39,469 bases of DNA from Gemmatimonadota bacterium (GTDB taxonomy: Bacteria; Gemmatimonadota; Gemmatimonadetes; Gemmatimonadales; Gemmatimonadaceae): assembly GCA_025359135.1 (NCBI GenBank), contig JANYHJ010000018.1:1-39469 (forward strand), given 5' to 3'. Positions 1-8,593 of this stretch are shown in pieces (the first letter of the stretch is position 1; the number at the start of each line of letters is the position of its first letter). The notes under the pieces were generated by a model. The model was not told where the DNA came from. It made no database searches and worked only from the letters and a program-made list of their open reading frames with translations. The translations under genes were made by a program, and so were the position numbers.

Positions 1-953
1 TGGCCGTGGAACCACGGGCCGATGACGAGGTGATTCGCGCCGGCCGTGTCGGTCTTCTCGAGTGCGGCGAACGACGCCTGCGGACCGTACGCGTCTTCCT
101 GGTCCCAGAAACCGCCGACGGTGAGCGTGGGGATCGTGGTGTGCGTGAGGTAGTGCTGCACGCCGCGCGCCTTCCAGACGTCGTCGTAGGCGGGATGCTC
201 GATGAAGCGCTGCCAGGTGGGCCACTTGGCGGCGCCGGTCGCGCTGGCGAGCGAGTCGAGCGTGGGGAAGGCGCGATACCAGTCGTAGGTGTCCCAGCGA
301 CCGATGTTGAGCGGGCCCGTGCCGGCCGCCTTGGATTCGCGTCCGTGCACCCACTCGATGCCGTAGCTCTGGCGGAAGGCGCCCTGATGGAAGAAGTCGT
401 CGCCCATCCAGGTGTCGACCATCGGCGCCTGCGGACTCATGGCCTTGAGCGCGGGATGCGGCTCGACCATGGCGGCGTTGACGAGGAAGCCGGGATACGA
501 GATGCCGAGCATGCCGACCTTCTTGTCGGCCTTGGGCTCGTGAGCGAAGAGCCACTCGAGCGTGTCCCACGTGTCGGTGGCTTCGTCGATGCTCTTCGGG
601 TCGCGACGATCGCGCGGCGGACGGTTCATGACGAACTCGCCAGCCGACTGGTGCTGCCCACGGATGTCCTGGAACACGAAGACGTAGCCGTCGGCCATCA
701 GCTCCTTGAACGCGACCATGATGTTCTCGGTGCCGCCCCAGCCCTCGGTGCCGTACGGCGTGCGCGAGAGCAGAACGGGCAGCGGGCCGCGTGCGTCCTT
801 CGGCACGAGGACGACGGTGAAGAGTTCGACGCCGTCGCGCAGCGCGATGCGCACGTCGCGGCGCTCGAAGCGGGAGGCGATGTCGGCGTCGGAACGGCGC
901 GCGCAGGCGAGCGGCGCGAAGGCGACGAGTGTCAGCAGGGCAATGCGGCGCAT
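1..953 (-). CDS. CocE/NonD-family (S15-like) alpha/beta hydrolase, C-terminus cut by window edge
   Basis: Reading from an ATG at 953, 317 codons are open to the window edge, so the C-terminal domain is missing. The N-terminus is hydrophobic and ends LACARRS, an export signal that is either a poor lipobox or a signal-peptidase-I site. The nucleophile elbow GISYPG (Ser about 152) follows DGYVFVFQDIRGQHQSAGEF, a typical block of this family. The acid block GGFWDQED (Asp about 284) and GPWFHG (His about 316) complete the triad. Known members are X-Pro dipeptidyl peptidases, cocaine esterase and alpha-amino-acid ester hydrolases, which cleave acyl or peptidyl bonds of small substrates. I infer a periplasmic or secreted acyl/peptide hydrolase; the exact substrate cannot be told. 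The gene lies alone, 112 nt after the LOG-family gene on the same strand. Confidence 0.9.
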   Translation of the reverse strand, partial: MRRIALLTLVAFAPLACARRSDADIASRFERRDVRIALRDGVELFTVVLVPKDARGPLPVLLSRTPYGTEGWGGTENIMVAFKELMADGYVFVFQDIRGQHQSAGEFVMNRPPRDRRDPKSIDEATDTWDTLEWLFAHEPKADKKVGMLGISYPGFLVNAAMVEPHPALKAMSPQAPMVDTWMGDDFFHQGAFRQSYGIEWVHGRESKAAGTGPLNIGRWDTYDWYRAFPTLDSLASATGAAKWPTWQRFIEHPAYDDVWKARGVQHYLTHTTIPTLTVGGFWDQEDAYGPQASFAALEKTDTAGANHLVIGPWFHG

Positions 954-1065
954 GGCAATCACGAAGTCGGGTGAGAGTCGTAGAGTATCACGCGGTGAGT
1001 CGCCCTGCACGGGCTGGCGCATGACCGACGCGCCCGCGCTCCCGACGTCGAGAGGCGCCGAGCGT

Positions 1066-1599
1066 TCACCCGAGCTGCTCGAACAGGTTGTTGACGTTGT
1101 TTGCGACACGCAACGCGTTCCGTTGCGACGGCCGGATGAGCCCCGCGGTTGCGGCGTGGTCGATCCACGCGAGCAGCGCGTCGTAGAAACCACCGACGTT
1201 GAGCACGCTCACCGGTTTGGCGTGGAGTCCCAAGTGCAGCCACGTCCAGACTTCCATCAATTCGTCGAGCGTCCCGATACCGCCGGGGAGCGCGACGAAC
1301 GCATCCGCGAGCTCCGCCATGCGCGCCTTGCGCGCGTGCATCGAGTCCACGAGCTCGAGGCGCGTGAGCGCCTGATGGCCGATCTCGCGACCAGCGAGAT
1401 GTCGCGGCAAGACCCCAATTACCTGCCCACCTGCCGCGAGTGCCGCGTCGGCGAGCACGCCCATCAGTCCAATCGCAGCGCCGCCGTAGACGATGGTGAT
1501 GCCGCGCGCGGCAGCTTCACGTCCGAGCTCGCGCGCGCACCCGGCGAAGCGCGCGTCAACGCCGAGTGCGGAGCCGCAGAAGACCGCGAGCTGCTTCAC
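1066..1599 (-). CDS. LOG-family protein (cytokinin riboside 5'-monophosphate phosphoribohydrolase-like)
   Basis: A cytoplasmic protein of 177 aa, the usual length for the TIGR00730/LOG family. It starts MKQLAVFCGS, the first Rossmann strand and glycine-rich loop. It carries VYGGAAIGLMG (about 38-47), the R90-K91 pair of the MHARK block, and the family signature PGGIGTLDE (105-113), which binds the nucleotide phosphate and supplies the catalytic glutamate. Family members hydrolyse N6-modified AMP or other nucleoside 5'-monophosphates to base plus ribose 5-phosphate; in bacteria this is often nucleotide salvage. It lies between the penicillin acylase gene (71 nt upstream) and the CocE-like gene, with no sign of coupling to either. 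The family call is secure; the true substrate is not. Confidence 0.93.
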   Translation of the reverse strand: MKQLAVFCGSALGVDARFAGCARELGREAAARGITIVYGGAAIGLMGVLADAALAAGGQVIGVLPRHLAGREIGHQALTRLELVDSMHARKARMAELADAFVALPGGIGTLDELMEVWTWLHLGLHAKPVSVLNVGGFYDALLAWIDHAATAGLIRPSQRNALRVANNVNNLFEQLG

Positions 1600-1670
1600 G
1601 GGCGCGAGTGACTGTGGGGCGCGGTGACTGAACAGGTACAGGTATCACGCACGAGCAGGCGTCGCGCGGG

Positions 1671-3845
1671 CTACTTGCCCGGGTGATACGTGCGCTCCGT
1701 GTGTCCGACCAGCTGCGACGGGTAGTAGTAGACCTCGCGCAGTCCGCCCGACACGTAGCGCTGCGCCTGGTCGTTGAAGTGCTTCGACTTCGGGTCGCCG
1801 CTTTCGCCGCCGGCGGTGACGGCGCGTGCGTGCACGCTGTCGGCGAATTCGACCACGGCCACGAACGAGTTTCCGCTCGTGCCGTACCACTTCTTCGTGC
1901 CCGGGTACGCACGTGCGCCGAACGACGCCAGCGAGCCCCAGCGTGACGACGTGAACGGCACCGGAACGCTCGGCGCCGCATCGTTGAACGGATGCACGAT
2001 GTCGTCGGTGAGGCGCTGGAAGCGGTTGATGTCGCCCCACGGCGTCTTCCACTTGCCGAAGTCGTTGGTGAGCTGGTCGACGGCGGTCGAGAGCGCGGCC
2101 AGTCGCGTGGCAGCGGGCGCCTTGCTGGCGATGAAGTCGTAGACGGTGATGTCCTCCGACTCCGCGTCGGAGCGCGTGAGGCGCCACATCTCGTCGCCCC
2201 AGAATTCGGCGACCGAGGTGGCCACGGAGTTGGCGGCCCAGCGGCGGTCCCACGCCTTGAGCGTCGCGATCGGCTCGGCGAGCTTGGCCTTGAGCGGATC
2301 GCCGGCAGCCAGCTGGTCGTACGCGGTGAAGAGCGGCGGCAGGAGCTGTGCGAAGGCGGGCAACTCACTGTCGAACGCGGCATCGATGACGCGCTGCGGA
2401 GTAAAGTCGCTGCGCGCGCTCAACACCTTGGCCGCATGCACACCGCGCGGGTTCTCGACTCCCATTTCCATGTAGCGCGGATAGGCCTCGCGCTTGGGGC
2501 TCGCGCTGCCCGAGACGGAGAAGGGCCAGTTGTTGGTGTTCTGGATCCAGCCCGTGGACGGATTGAACATGTTCGGTGAATCGTCGACCGAGTGCGTGCC
2601 CTGCCACTCCGTGGCCGGGTCGGAACCATCGACCGGCTTCCGCCAGTCGAAGCTCGTGCTGCGCTTCGGGATGAAGTTGGCGTGGAAGTACGCGATGTTG
2701 CCCTGCGCGTCGGCGAAGACCGTGTTGTTCGACGAGTTGGTGTGCAGGTCCATGACCTTCCGGAACTCGGCCAGGTTGTGCGTCTTGGTGCGCAGGTACG
2801 ACTGCTGCAGCGCCTTGAGCGGCTCGTTCATGAGGCGCACGCTGATCCACTTGCCGCTGAGCTCGCGCACGACGGGTCCGTGGTGGGTGCGGAAGACGGT
2901 GACCTTGCGCGTGGCCATGCCGCTGGACGTCTTGTACGCGAGCGTGATCACCTCGGACGTGACGGGCCGCTCGAGCTTGCCGTACTTGTAGGTGAAGCCG
3001 TCGCCGGCCTTGCTGACGGTCTCGAGATACTCGTCCTGGTTGTCGACGCCGCTCGAGGTGTGCATCCACCCGGCCTTGTCGTTGAAGCCCTGATAGATGA
3101 AGAACTGTCCCCACGTGGCCGCACCGTAGGCATTGAGCCCCTCACCGCTCGTGACTTGCAGCTCCGAGCGGAAGAAGAACGAGGTGTGCGGGTTGATCCA
3201 GAGGAGCGCGTGCTTCGACGCCGTGTTCCTGGGCCCGATGGCGAACCCGTTCGAGCCGGTCGGTTCCTCGAGCGGACCGTCACCACGCGGCGTGCCGGCG
3301 GGACGTGCGCCGCCGAGCTTGTAGAACGCGGCCAATTGCGCGAGGTCGATGCGCTCGATGTCGCCTCCGATGCTCCCTTCGCTGAAGCTGAGCGCCATCC
3401 ACGGCGCGAAGCGCGTGAGCACGCGCGGCTTCACGTCAGGGTGCGTGGCGAGGTAGTAGTTGAGGCCATCAGCCCAGCCGTCCATGACGGCCTTGAGCCA
3501 CGCGGGCGCGGTGGCGTAGCGCGCCTTGAGGTCGGTGGAGTCGATGAAGAGGTGCATGCGCAGGTCGCGCGCGAGTGCGGCCTCGCCCTCCGCTTCCGCG
3601 AGGCGGCCCATCGCGTTGAGGTAGTTCACCTCGATGCGATTGAAGTCGTCCTCGGCCTGCGCGTACATCATGCCGAAGATGGCGTCGGCATCCGTGGGGC
3701 CGTTGACGTGCGCGATGCCCCAGTCGTCGCGCGTGATCGTGACCTTGGCGGCGCGATCGGCCCAGCGGGCGGCGTCCTGCGCGTCGGTGAGCGGACGCGC
3801 GCTGATGAGACAGAGCGCGGCGAGGGCGAGCAGGCGGTGCGTCAT
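1671..3845 (-). CDS. penicillin acylase family Ntn-hydrolase precursor
   Basis: 724 aa from the ATG at 3845. The frame stays open much further upstream, but that extension is only the antisense of other genes, and this ATG sits directly before a signal peptide (MTHRLLALAA...LTDA, predicted cut before Gln23). After an alpha-chain segment (about 30-180, with the GGDIERID block) comes a spacer and the autocatalytic site TGSNGFAIGP. Ser198 would become the N-terminal nucleophile of the beta chain. Length and order match secreted S45/penicillin G acylases and acyl-homoserine-lactone acylases, which hydrolyse amide-linked acyl side chains in the periplasm. The natural substrate (lactone signal, lipopeptide, N-acyl amino acid) cannot be read from the sequence. 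It is transcribed away from the GNAT gene start region and ends 71 nt before the LOG gene. Confidence 0.92.
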   Translation of the reverse strand: MTHRLLALAALCLISARPLTDAQDAARWADRAAKVTITRDDWGIAHVNGPTDADAIFGMMYAQAEDDFNRIEVNYLNAMGRLAEAEGEAALARDLRMHLFIDSTDLKARYATAPAWLKAVMDGWADGLNYYLATHPDVKPRVLTRFAPWMALSFSEGSIGGDIERIDLAQLAAFYKLGGARPAGTPRGDGPLEEPTGSNGFAIGPRNTASKHALLWINPHTSFFFRSELQVTSGEGLNAYGAATWGQFFIYQGFNDKAGWMHTSSGVDNQDEYLETVSKAGDGFTYKYGKLERPVTSEVITLAYKTSSGMATRKVTVFRTHHGPVVRELSGKWISVRLMNEPLKALQQSYLRTKTHNLAEFRKVMDLHTNSSNNTVFADAQGNIAYFHANFIPKRSTSFDWRKPVDGSDPATEWQGTHSVDDSPNMFNPSTGWIQNTNNWPFSVSGSASPKREAYPRYMEMGVENPRGVHAAKVLSARSDFTPQRVIDAAFDSELPAFAQLLPPLFTAYDQLAAGDPLKAKLAEPIATLKAWDRRWAANSVATSVAEFWGDEMWRLTRSDAESEDITVYDFIASKAPAATRLAALSTAVDQLTNDFGKWKTPWGDINRFQRLTDDIVHPFNDAAPSVPVPFTSSRWGSLASFGARAYPGTKKWYGTSGNSFVAVVEFADSVHARAVTAGGESGDPKSKHFNDQAQRYVSGGLREVYYYPSQLVGHTERTYHPGK

Positions 3846-3912
3846 GCGGCAGTCTCGAAAGGGGCGGCCCGCGGCCAGGGCGCCGCGCAGCGTGTGCCGA
3901 AAGATGCCGCCG

Positions 3913-4461
3913 CTACGCGCTTCGCGCGAGTTCGTAGCGCACGACCGTCGATCCCGGCGGCGCATCCGGATCTTCACCCTCGCCCACGAAGGTGAAGCCG
4001 GCCTTGACGAGCACGCCGATCGACGCGTCAAGGTGGGAGAGCGTGTGCGCGATGACGCGCCGCACCTGCGGCTGGTGCAGGGCGAACTCGCACATGGCGA
4101 GCACGGTCTCGGTGGCGTAGCCGCGACGACGGTGCGCCGTGAGGATGCCGTAACCGAGCTCCACCATGCCCTCGCCGTCGGGCGGCGCCTTGAAGCCGCC
4201 GAGGCCGACGAGCAGCTCGGGTGCGTCATCAAGCGGCCGTCGCACGACATAGTAGAGGCACCAGTCGCGATCCGTCGGCCTCGACGAGAGCGCGGCGATC
4301 GTCCAGCGAATCGCGTCGGCGTTGTAGAGTTCGGGCGGCCAGGCCGGCGGGACGGGCACGCCAAGCGCCCGCTCGAGCGCCACGGGGCCCTCGAGGTCGG
4401 CCTCCAGCATCGCGAGACTCGCGGGCAGGAGGGTGAGGCGCGCGGTGTCGAGACGCGGCAT
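3913..4461 (-). CDS. GNAT N-acetyltransferase, RimJ/RimL-like (Acetyltransf_3)
   Basis: 182 aa starting MPRLDTARLTLLPAS, which is the standard opening beta strand of RimJ/RimL-type GNATs; this decides the ATG at 4461 over longer upstream options. The acetyl-CoA loop is AHRRRGYATE (about 109-118), matching R/Q-x-x-G-x-G/A, followed by the helix VLAMCEFAL and the C-terminal strand with LVKAGFTFVGE. Such enzymes acetylate a protein N-terminus, an amine drug or a small metabolite in the cytoplasm. It is 66 nt upstream of the penicillin acylase on the same strand and 82 nt from the divergently read lipoprotein gene. Substrate unknown. Confidence 0.9.
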   Translation of the reverse strand: MPRLDTARLTLLPASLAMLEADLEGPVALERALGVPVPPAWPPELYNADAIRWTIAALSSRPTDRDWCLYYVVRRPLDDAPELLVGLGGFKAPPDGEGMVELGYGILTAHRRRGYATETVLAMCEFALHQPQVRRVIAHTLSHLDASIGVLVKAGFTFVGEGEDPDAPPGSTVVRYELARSA

Positions 4462-4543
4462 GCTGCGAAAGTAACGCCGACCACGATGCGCGCGCGATCC
4501 AAGCGCCCTCGACTTCGCCGGGGCCGAGGGGCAACTTCTCCGC

Positions 4544-6883
4544 ATGCCACACTTGCCGCACTTGCCGCGTTCGACTTGCGAGCTGCCGCGCAGTGGCCGC
4601 GCGCTGCGCCACCTGGTTTCCGTGCTGACGCTCTTGCTTGCGGCGTGTGGCGGCGGTTCGTCGGGCACCTCGCCCGGTGGCGTGCTCGTGGCGTCGGTCA
4701 CCGTGTCGCCCACCGCGCCGGTGTTGCTCGTCGGCGCGACACAACAGCTCACAGCGGTATCGCGCGACGCGAACGGCAACGTGCTGGGCGGCCGCGCGGT
4801 CGCGTGGTCATCGAACACGCCCGGCGTGGCGAGCGTGAGCACGAGCGGACTGGTGACGGGACTGGCCGTCGGTGCCTCGACGATCACCGCGACGGTCGAG
4901 AACATCACCGGATCGTCGGCCATCACCACACTCAACGCGCCGCAGATCAGCGCGGTCAACCCGACGACGCTCGTGCCCGGGACGCTGGCCACGCTCACCG
5001 GCACGAGCTTCGACCCCGTGCCGGCCAACGACACGGTGACGGTGCAGGGCGTGGTCGCGGTGATTTCGACCGTGACGGCCACGCAGATCTCGTTCTTCGT
5101 GCCCTGCGTGGCCAGCGGCACCGTGGGCGTGCGCGTGCGCACGCGCGTCGGCGCGAGCGCCCTGCAGAACGCCACGCTGGCGGGCGCCATTCGCACGATC
5201 GCGCTCGGGCAGGCCTACATCTCGCCCGATGCGGCAAGCACCGGTTGCACCGAGCTCGCGCTGGCCGCCACGCCAGCACGCTATCTCGTGGCCGTCTTCA
5301 GCAACGCCACGAACCAGAACGCGCTCACCGACTTCGACATCGCCGGCAATGGCGTGGGGCTCGTGCCAGACACGCGGCCGTCGCTCGTGCGGGCGCTGCC
5401 GGAGATGGCGCCGCGCGGCGAGGTGATCGTCGATCCGAATGCGGCGCAGGTGCGACGCGCGGAGGCGGCGCATCTGGCCTTCCTCGAGCGCGAGCGTCAG
5501 TGGTACGCGACCGCGCGGCCGCGCGGCATCACGATGCAGTCGCGCGTGGCCGTGGCACCGCGCCCAGCCGTCGCGCTCGGCGACACCCGCAACTTCTTCT
5601 TCACGTTCAGCGGCGGCTGCAACGACAGCACGCAGGTGGTGTCGGCGAAGGCGATCTACGTCGGATCCAAGGCGATCGTGTGGGAAGACGCGAGCAACTC
5701 GCTCCAATCGTCGGTGCTGCCCGCACTCCTCTCGAACTACACGCGCCTCGGCGCGCAGTTCGATGCGGAGCAATACCGGTCGGACAGCCTCTACTTCGGC
5801 GATCCGCTTCGTCGCGACGCGGTGACCGACAACGACGGCCATGTGCAGATGGTGTTCACGCAGCGCCTCAACGCGACGGGAGCGGCGGCCTACGTGACCG
5901 CGTGCGACCAGTTCGCGCGCGCCCCCAGCTTCTCCGGCAGCAACTTCGGCGAGGTGTTCTACGGATTCGTGCCGAGCGTGGCGACGCCGAGCGTGAGCAA
6001 CATCAACGCAGTGGACGGCTGGTTCGCCTTCATGGGGCGCACGGTGGTGCATGAGGTGAAGCACATCGTGTCGACGGCGGCGCGCGTGGCCAACAACGCG
6101 CCGGCGTTCGAGGAGTCGTGGCTCGAGGAAGGCACGGCGCGCATGGCCGAGGAGATGTGGGTGCGCACGAAGATCCACAACGCGGCGTGGAAGGGAAACA
6201 CGGGATTCGGCACTGCAGCGTCGAACGGCCTCTTCTGCGACTTCACGCTGGCGGACGCAACCTGCCTCGCGAACGATGCGACGCACCGGCCGACCTGGGG
6301 GCTGCGCCGTCAGTTCGACGAGTTGCTGCCGAAGCTGCAGCAGCCGTGGAACTGGTCATTGTTCGGTGACGGCACGGCGCAGAGCGGCAGCGTCTACTAC
6401 CAGACCACGTGGTCACTGGTGCGCTACACGATCGACCGGTATGCAGCGACCGAGGAGGGCTTCCTCAACGCGCTCACCGGCGCGAACATCACCGGCACCT
6501 CGAACCTGGCCGCGCGCGCCGGTGTGCCGTTCGAGACGCTGCTCGGCGGCTGGGGGCTCGCGCTCTACGCGGACGACTATCCCGGACTCGCCGGTGCGAG
6601 CGCGGACATCCAGTATCAGACGTGGAACTTGCGCAACATCTACGCGGGGCTGAACGCACAGCCCGCGTGGGCGGCACGCTTTCCGACGGCCTTTCCCGTG
6701 GTGCCGACTGCGCTGACGTGGGGCGCGTTCTCGCAGCGTGTCATCGGCGTGCGTGGCGGCGCGCACATGTTGTTCGAGCTCTCGGGCACGCCGGGCGCGA
6801 ACCAGCTGATCGGCATCGCAGGGACGGGCGGTGGGTCGGGCGCGCCGGGCACGTTGCGCATCGTGATCACGAGGATCCAGTGA
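4544..6883 (+). CDS. exported lipoprotein with Ig-like (BIG2), TIG and HExxH metallopeptidase regions
   Basis: 779 aa. The start MPHLPHLP leads into a signal ending LLLAACGGG, a lipobox with Cys35 as the lipidated residue. Residues about 48-131 form a BIG2-type Ig-like domain (ASVTVSPT...GLAVGASTITA). Residues about 132-212 look like an IPT/TIG domain (ISAVNPTTLVPGTLATLTGTS). The C-terminal half contains HEVKH (503-507), then 20 residues on SWLEEG (Glu528/529), the geometry of gluzincins such as the M30/hyicolysin group. I infer a surface or periplasmic zinc metallopeptidase tethered by lipid and Ig-like stalks; the peptidase call rests on motif and spacing only. The stop overlaps the GTG of the next gene, so the two are probably translationally coupled. 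Confidence 0.85.
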   Translation: MPHLPHLPRSTCELPRSGRALRHLVSVLTLLLAACGGGSSGTSPGGVLVASVTVSPTAPVLLVGATQQLTAVSRDANGNVLGGRAVAWSSNTPGVASVSTSGLVTGLAVGASTITATVENITGSSAITTLNAPQISAVNPTTLVPGTLATLTGTSFDPVPANDTVTVQGVVAVISTVTATQISFFVPCVASGTVGVRVRTRVGASALQNATLAGAIRTIALGQAYISPDAASTGCTELALAATPARYLVAVFSNATNQNALTDFDIAGNGVGLVPDTRPSLVRALPEMAPRGEVIVDPNAAQVRRAEAAHLAFLERERQWYATARPRGITMQSRVAVAPRPAVALGDTRNFFFTFSGGCNDSTQVVSAKAIYVGSKAIVWEDASNSLQSSVLPALLSNYTRLGAQFDAEQYRSDSLYFGDPLRRDAVTDNDGHVQMVFTQRLNATGAAAYVTACDQFARAPSFSGSNFGEVFYGFVPSVATPSVSNINAVDGWFAFMGRTVVHEVKHIVSTAARVANNAPAFEESWLEEGTARMAEEMWVRTKIHNAAWKGNTGFGTAASNGLFCDFTLADATCLANDATHRPTWGLRRQFDELLPKLQQPWNWSLFGDGTAQSGSVYYQTTWSLVRYTIDRYAATEEGFLNALTGANITGTSNLAARAGVPFETLLGGWGLALYADDYPGLAGASADIQYQTWNLRNIYAGLNAQPAWAARFPTAFPVVPTALTWGAFSQRVIGVRGGAHMLFELSGTPGANQLIGIAGTGGGSGAPGTLRIVITRIQ

Positions 6884-7425
6884 GCGCGCGCCGTCGGGCG
6901 GTGCTGATGATGATCGTCGCAGCGCTCGTGTCGGGCGCATCGGCGTGCATCGGCGGTGGGCGCGGCGCGGGCCCCGCACCGCTGGCCATCGGCGACACGG
7001 TCCGCGGTGTGTTGAGCATGGTGGGAAGCGAGCCGGGCGCGGTGCTCGTGCTCGCGCCGCGGAAGGGCGACGTCGTCGTGCCCCGCGGCGGCGACGTGAC
7101 CCAACTGCGCACGCTCGTGGGGCTCGAGGTGACGCTTGCCGGCACGATGACCGGCGACTGCGTGAGCGAGGGCGGACCACGCGGCGCGCGCGTCTTCGAG
7201 ATGACGCAGTTCGCGGTGCGCGCGATGAATGGTGCGGCCGCCGTCGACGGCGTGCTCGTGCGCGAGGGCGAGTCGTGGCTGCTCGCCACCTCCGATGGCC
7301 GCAGGCAGCCGATCCCGGTGCTGCCCGGTTCGCTCGCGCAGCAGGAAGGTGCGCGCGTCTACTTCGTGGGAACGCTCGACGGCATCATCAGCGCCTACGG
7401 CGTGATCAAGGCCGTACCGCGCTGA
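6880..7425 (+). CDS. small lipoprotein coupled to the HExxH lipoprotein
   Basis: 181 aa from a GTG at 6880 that overlaps the TGA of the preceding gene (GTGA), with GAGGA four bases upstream; an ATG at 6907 is the alternative. The signal VSARRRAVLMMIVAALVSG ends ASAC, making Cys23 the likely lipidated residue. The rest is a compact beta-rich protein with two similar halves in style (DTVRGVLSM...VLAP and AAVDGVLVREGES...LLATSDG). I do not recognise a family. The overlap suggests it is made together with the large metallopeptidase-like lipoprotein and may be its partner or inhibitor, but that is inference from position only. Confidence 0.8.
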   Translation: MSARRRAVLMMIVAALVSGASACIGGGRGAGPAPLAIGDTVRGVLSMVGSEPGAVLVLAPRKGDVVVPRGGDVTQLRTLVGLEVTLAGTMTGDCVSEGGPRGARVFEMTQFAVRAMNGAAAVDGVLVREGESWLLATSDGRRQPIPVLPGSLAQQEGARVYFVGTLDGIISAYGVIKAVPR

Positions 7426-7442
7426 GCGTGGCGTGCGCTCAG
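7422..7442. terminator. candidate bidirectional hairpin over two convergent stop codons
   Basis: CTGAGCG (7422-7428) and CGCTCAG (7436-7442) form a 7-bp stem with a 7-nt loop, extendable by a wobble and a C-G pair. It covers the TGA of the lipoprotein gene and the TGA of the converging DUF1304 gene. No T-tract follows on either side, so intrinsic termination is only possible, not shown. Confidence 0.35.
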
Positions 7443-7795
7443 TGCATGAACATCAGCACGAGTGCGATCGCGGCGGGCACCGACTGCACGAAGAAGATCT
7501 TCCGCGATGCGGTGGCCGCGCCGTAGAGCCCGGCGATGAAGACGCAGAGCAGGAAGAAGTGCCCGATGAGAATGGCATGGCTGCCCGCGAAGACGCTCCA
7601 GAAGAGCCCCGCCGCGAGAAAGCCGTTGTAGAGTCCCTGGTTGGCGGCGAGCACCTTGGTGTCCTTCGCGCGCTCGGGCGTGAGGTTGAAGGCGCGCATC
7701 CCCACCGGCTTGTCCCAGAGAAACATCTCGAGGACGAGGATGTAGACGTGGATCAGGGCGACGATCGCGACGGCGATCTGGGCGGCGATGGACAT
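7439..7795 (-). CDS. DUF1304 family inner-membrane protein
   Basis: 118 aa, the usual size for DUF1304. The start MSIAAQIAVAIVALIHVYILVLEMFLW and the block KDTKVLAANQGLYNGFLAAGLFW are the family's conserved segments. Four membrane helices are visible (about 5-27, 50-68, 72-94 and 98-117). No biochemical role is established for the family. It begins 23 nt after the creatininase-family gene on the same strand, and that gene follows the amidohydrolase by 7 nt, so all three probably share a transcript. Confidence 0.9.
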   Translation of the reverse strand: MSIAAQIAVAIVALIHVYILVLEMFLWDKPVGMRAFNLTPERAKDTKVLAANQGLYNGFLAAGLFWSVFAGSHAILIGHFFLLCVFIAGLYGAATASRKIFFVQSVPAAIALVLMFMH

Positions 7796-7818
7796 GGCAG
7801 TCGAGTTGGAGAGTAGCG

Positions 7819-8586
7819 TCAGGCGTCGTACAGCCTGGTGGGATCGGCGGCGGCGAGCTCGACGAGGAAGTCGCCCAACTGCTCGGCGACCGCTGCAAGA
7901 TGCGCAGCGCCCTTGGCCGCGGTGGCCTGCGCCGGATTGCCGATGCCGGTGTCGTCGGTCACCTGCACCCAATGACGTGGCGTCCACGCCCAGCCCTCGC
8001 GGAAGCCGCGCACCCTGGACGCGCGTGCACGTCCCGGCCCCGCTTCGCTCACTGGACGCGTGATCGCAGGCGCGAGGTGCAGCATCGCGCTCGTCTCGAG
8101 CTCGCCGGCGTGATCGCCCGGATCGGCGAAGTGCGCCTTCGGATTGCCGAGCAACCACCAGTTGACCTGCGCGAGCAGCAAGCCTGATCCTGGCTGCACC
8201 TCGCGGATGATCTGCTTGAAGTCGTTGCCGCCGTGTCCGTTGAGGATGACGAGCTTGCGCACGCCATATGCGACGACGGTCTGCATGACGTCGCGCAGGA
8301 TGGCGGCCTGCGTGCTGGGGTTCATGTTGATGCAGAACGGCACCTCGCGCTGCGTCGTCTGCACGCCGAACGGAATGGCCGGCAACACGAGCACCTTCGC
8401 GCCCTTCTCCCATGCCAACGCCGCGCCCGCCGCCGCCACGTGCTCGGCTTGGGTCGTGTCGGTGGCATAGGGGAGATGACGATTGTGCGCCTCGGTGGCG
8501 CCCCACGGCAGCACCGCCACCTCGTACGCCTGCGTGCGCACGAACTCCCACGTGCATTCGGCGAGGACGAACGGACGCGCACTCAC
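7819..8586 (-). CDS. creatininase family protein (metal-dependent amidohydrolase)
   Basis: 255 aa with a GTG start at 8586; no in-frame ATG lies before the first conserved motif. The metal-binding motifs of creatininase/MftE/ArfB-type enzymes are present: LPWGATEAHNRHLPYATDT (Glu32, His34, Asp43), LNGHGGND (His118) and GELETSAML. These enzymes open cyclic amides such as creatinine or formamidopyrimidines using two divalent metal ions. No signal peptide is visible, so it is cytoplasmic. It starts 7 nt after the stop of the Tat-exported amidohydrolase, which suggests linked catabolism of an amide compound. Creatinine itself is unproven as substrate, since this subfamily is diverse. Confidence 0.9.
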   Translation of the reverse strand: MSARPFVLAECTWEFVRTQAYEVAVLPWGATEAHNRHLPYATDTTQAEHVAAAGAALAWEKGAKVLVLPAIPFGVQTTQREVPFCINMNPSTQAAILRDVMQTVVAYGVRKLVILNGHGGNDFKQIIREVQPGSGLLLAQVNWWLLGNPKAHFADPGDHAGELETSAMLHLAPAITRPVSEAGPGRARASRVRGFREGWAWTPRHWVQVTDDTGIGNPAQATAAKGAAHLAAVAEQLGDFLVELAAADPTRLYDA

Positions 8587-8593
8587 GGGCCGC

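Noticed and set aside
959-1243. 94-residue minus-strand open frame between the CocE-like and LOG genes
   Set aside because: It overlaps the LOG gene's 3' end in another frame, is Arg-rich, and has no ribosome site or family features.
1671-3845. Naming the penicillin acylase a quorum-quenching AHL acylase
   Set aside because: Family motifs cannot separate AHL, penicillin and other N-acyl substrates, so the name would go beyond the evidence.
3846-4550. Open frame fusing 235 residues to the N-terminus of the penicillin acylase
   Set aside because: The extension is the antisense or off-frame reading of the GNAT gene. A proper signal peptide begins at the ATG at 3845, and the GNAT frame has clear family motifs.
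4808-6286. 492-residue minus-strand open frame
   Set aside because: Antisense to the Ig-like/HExxH lipoprotein; low-complexity Arg/His content and no recognisable motif.
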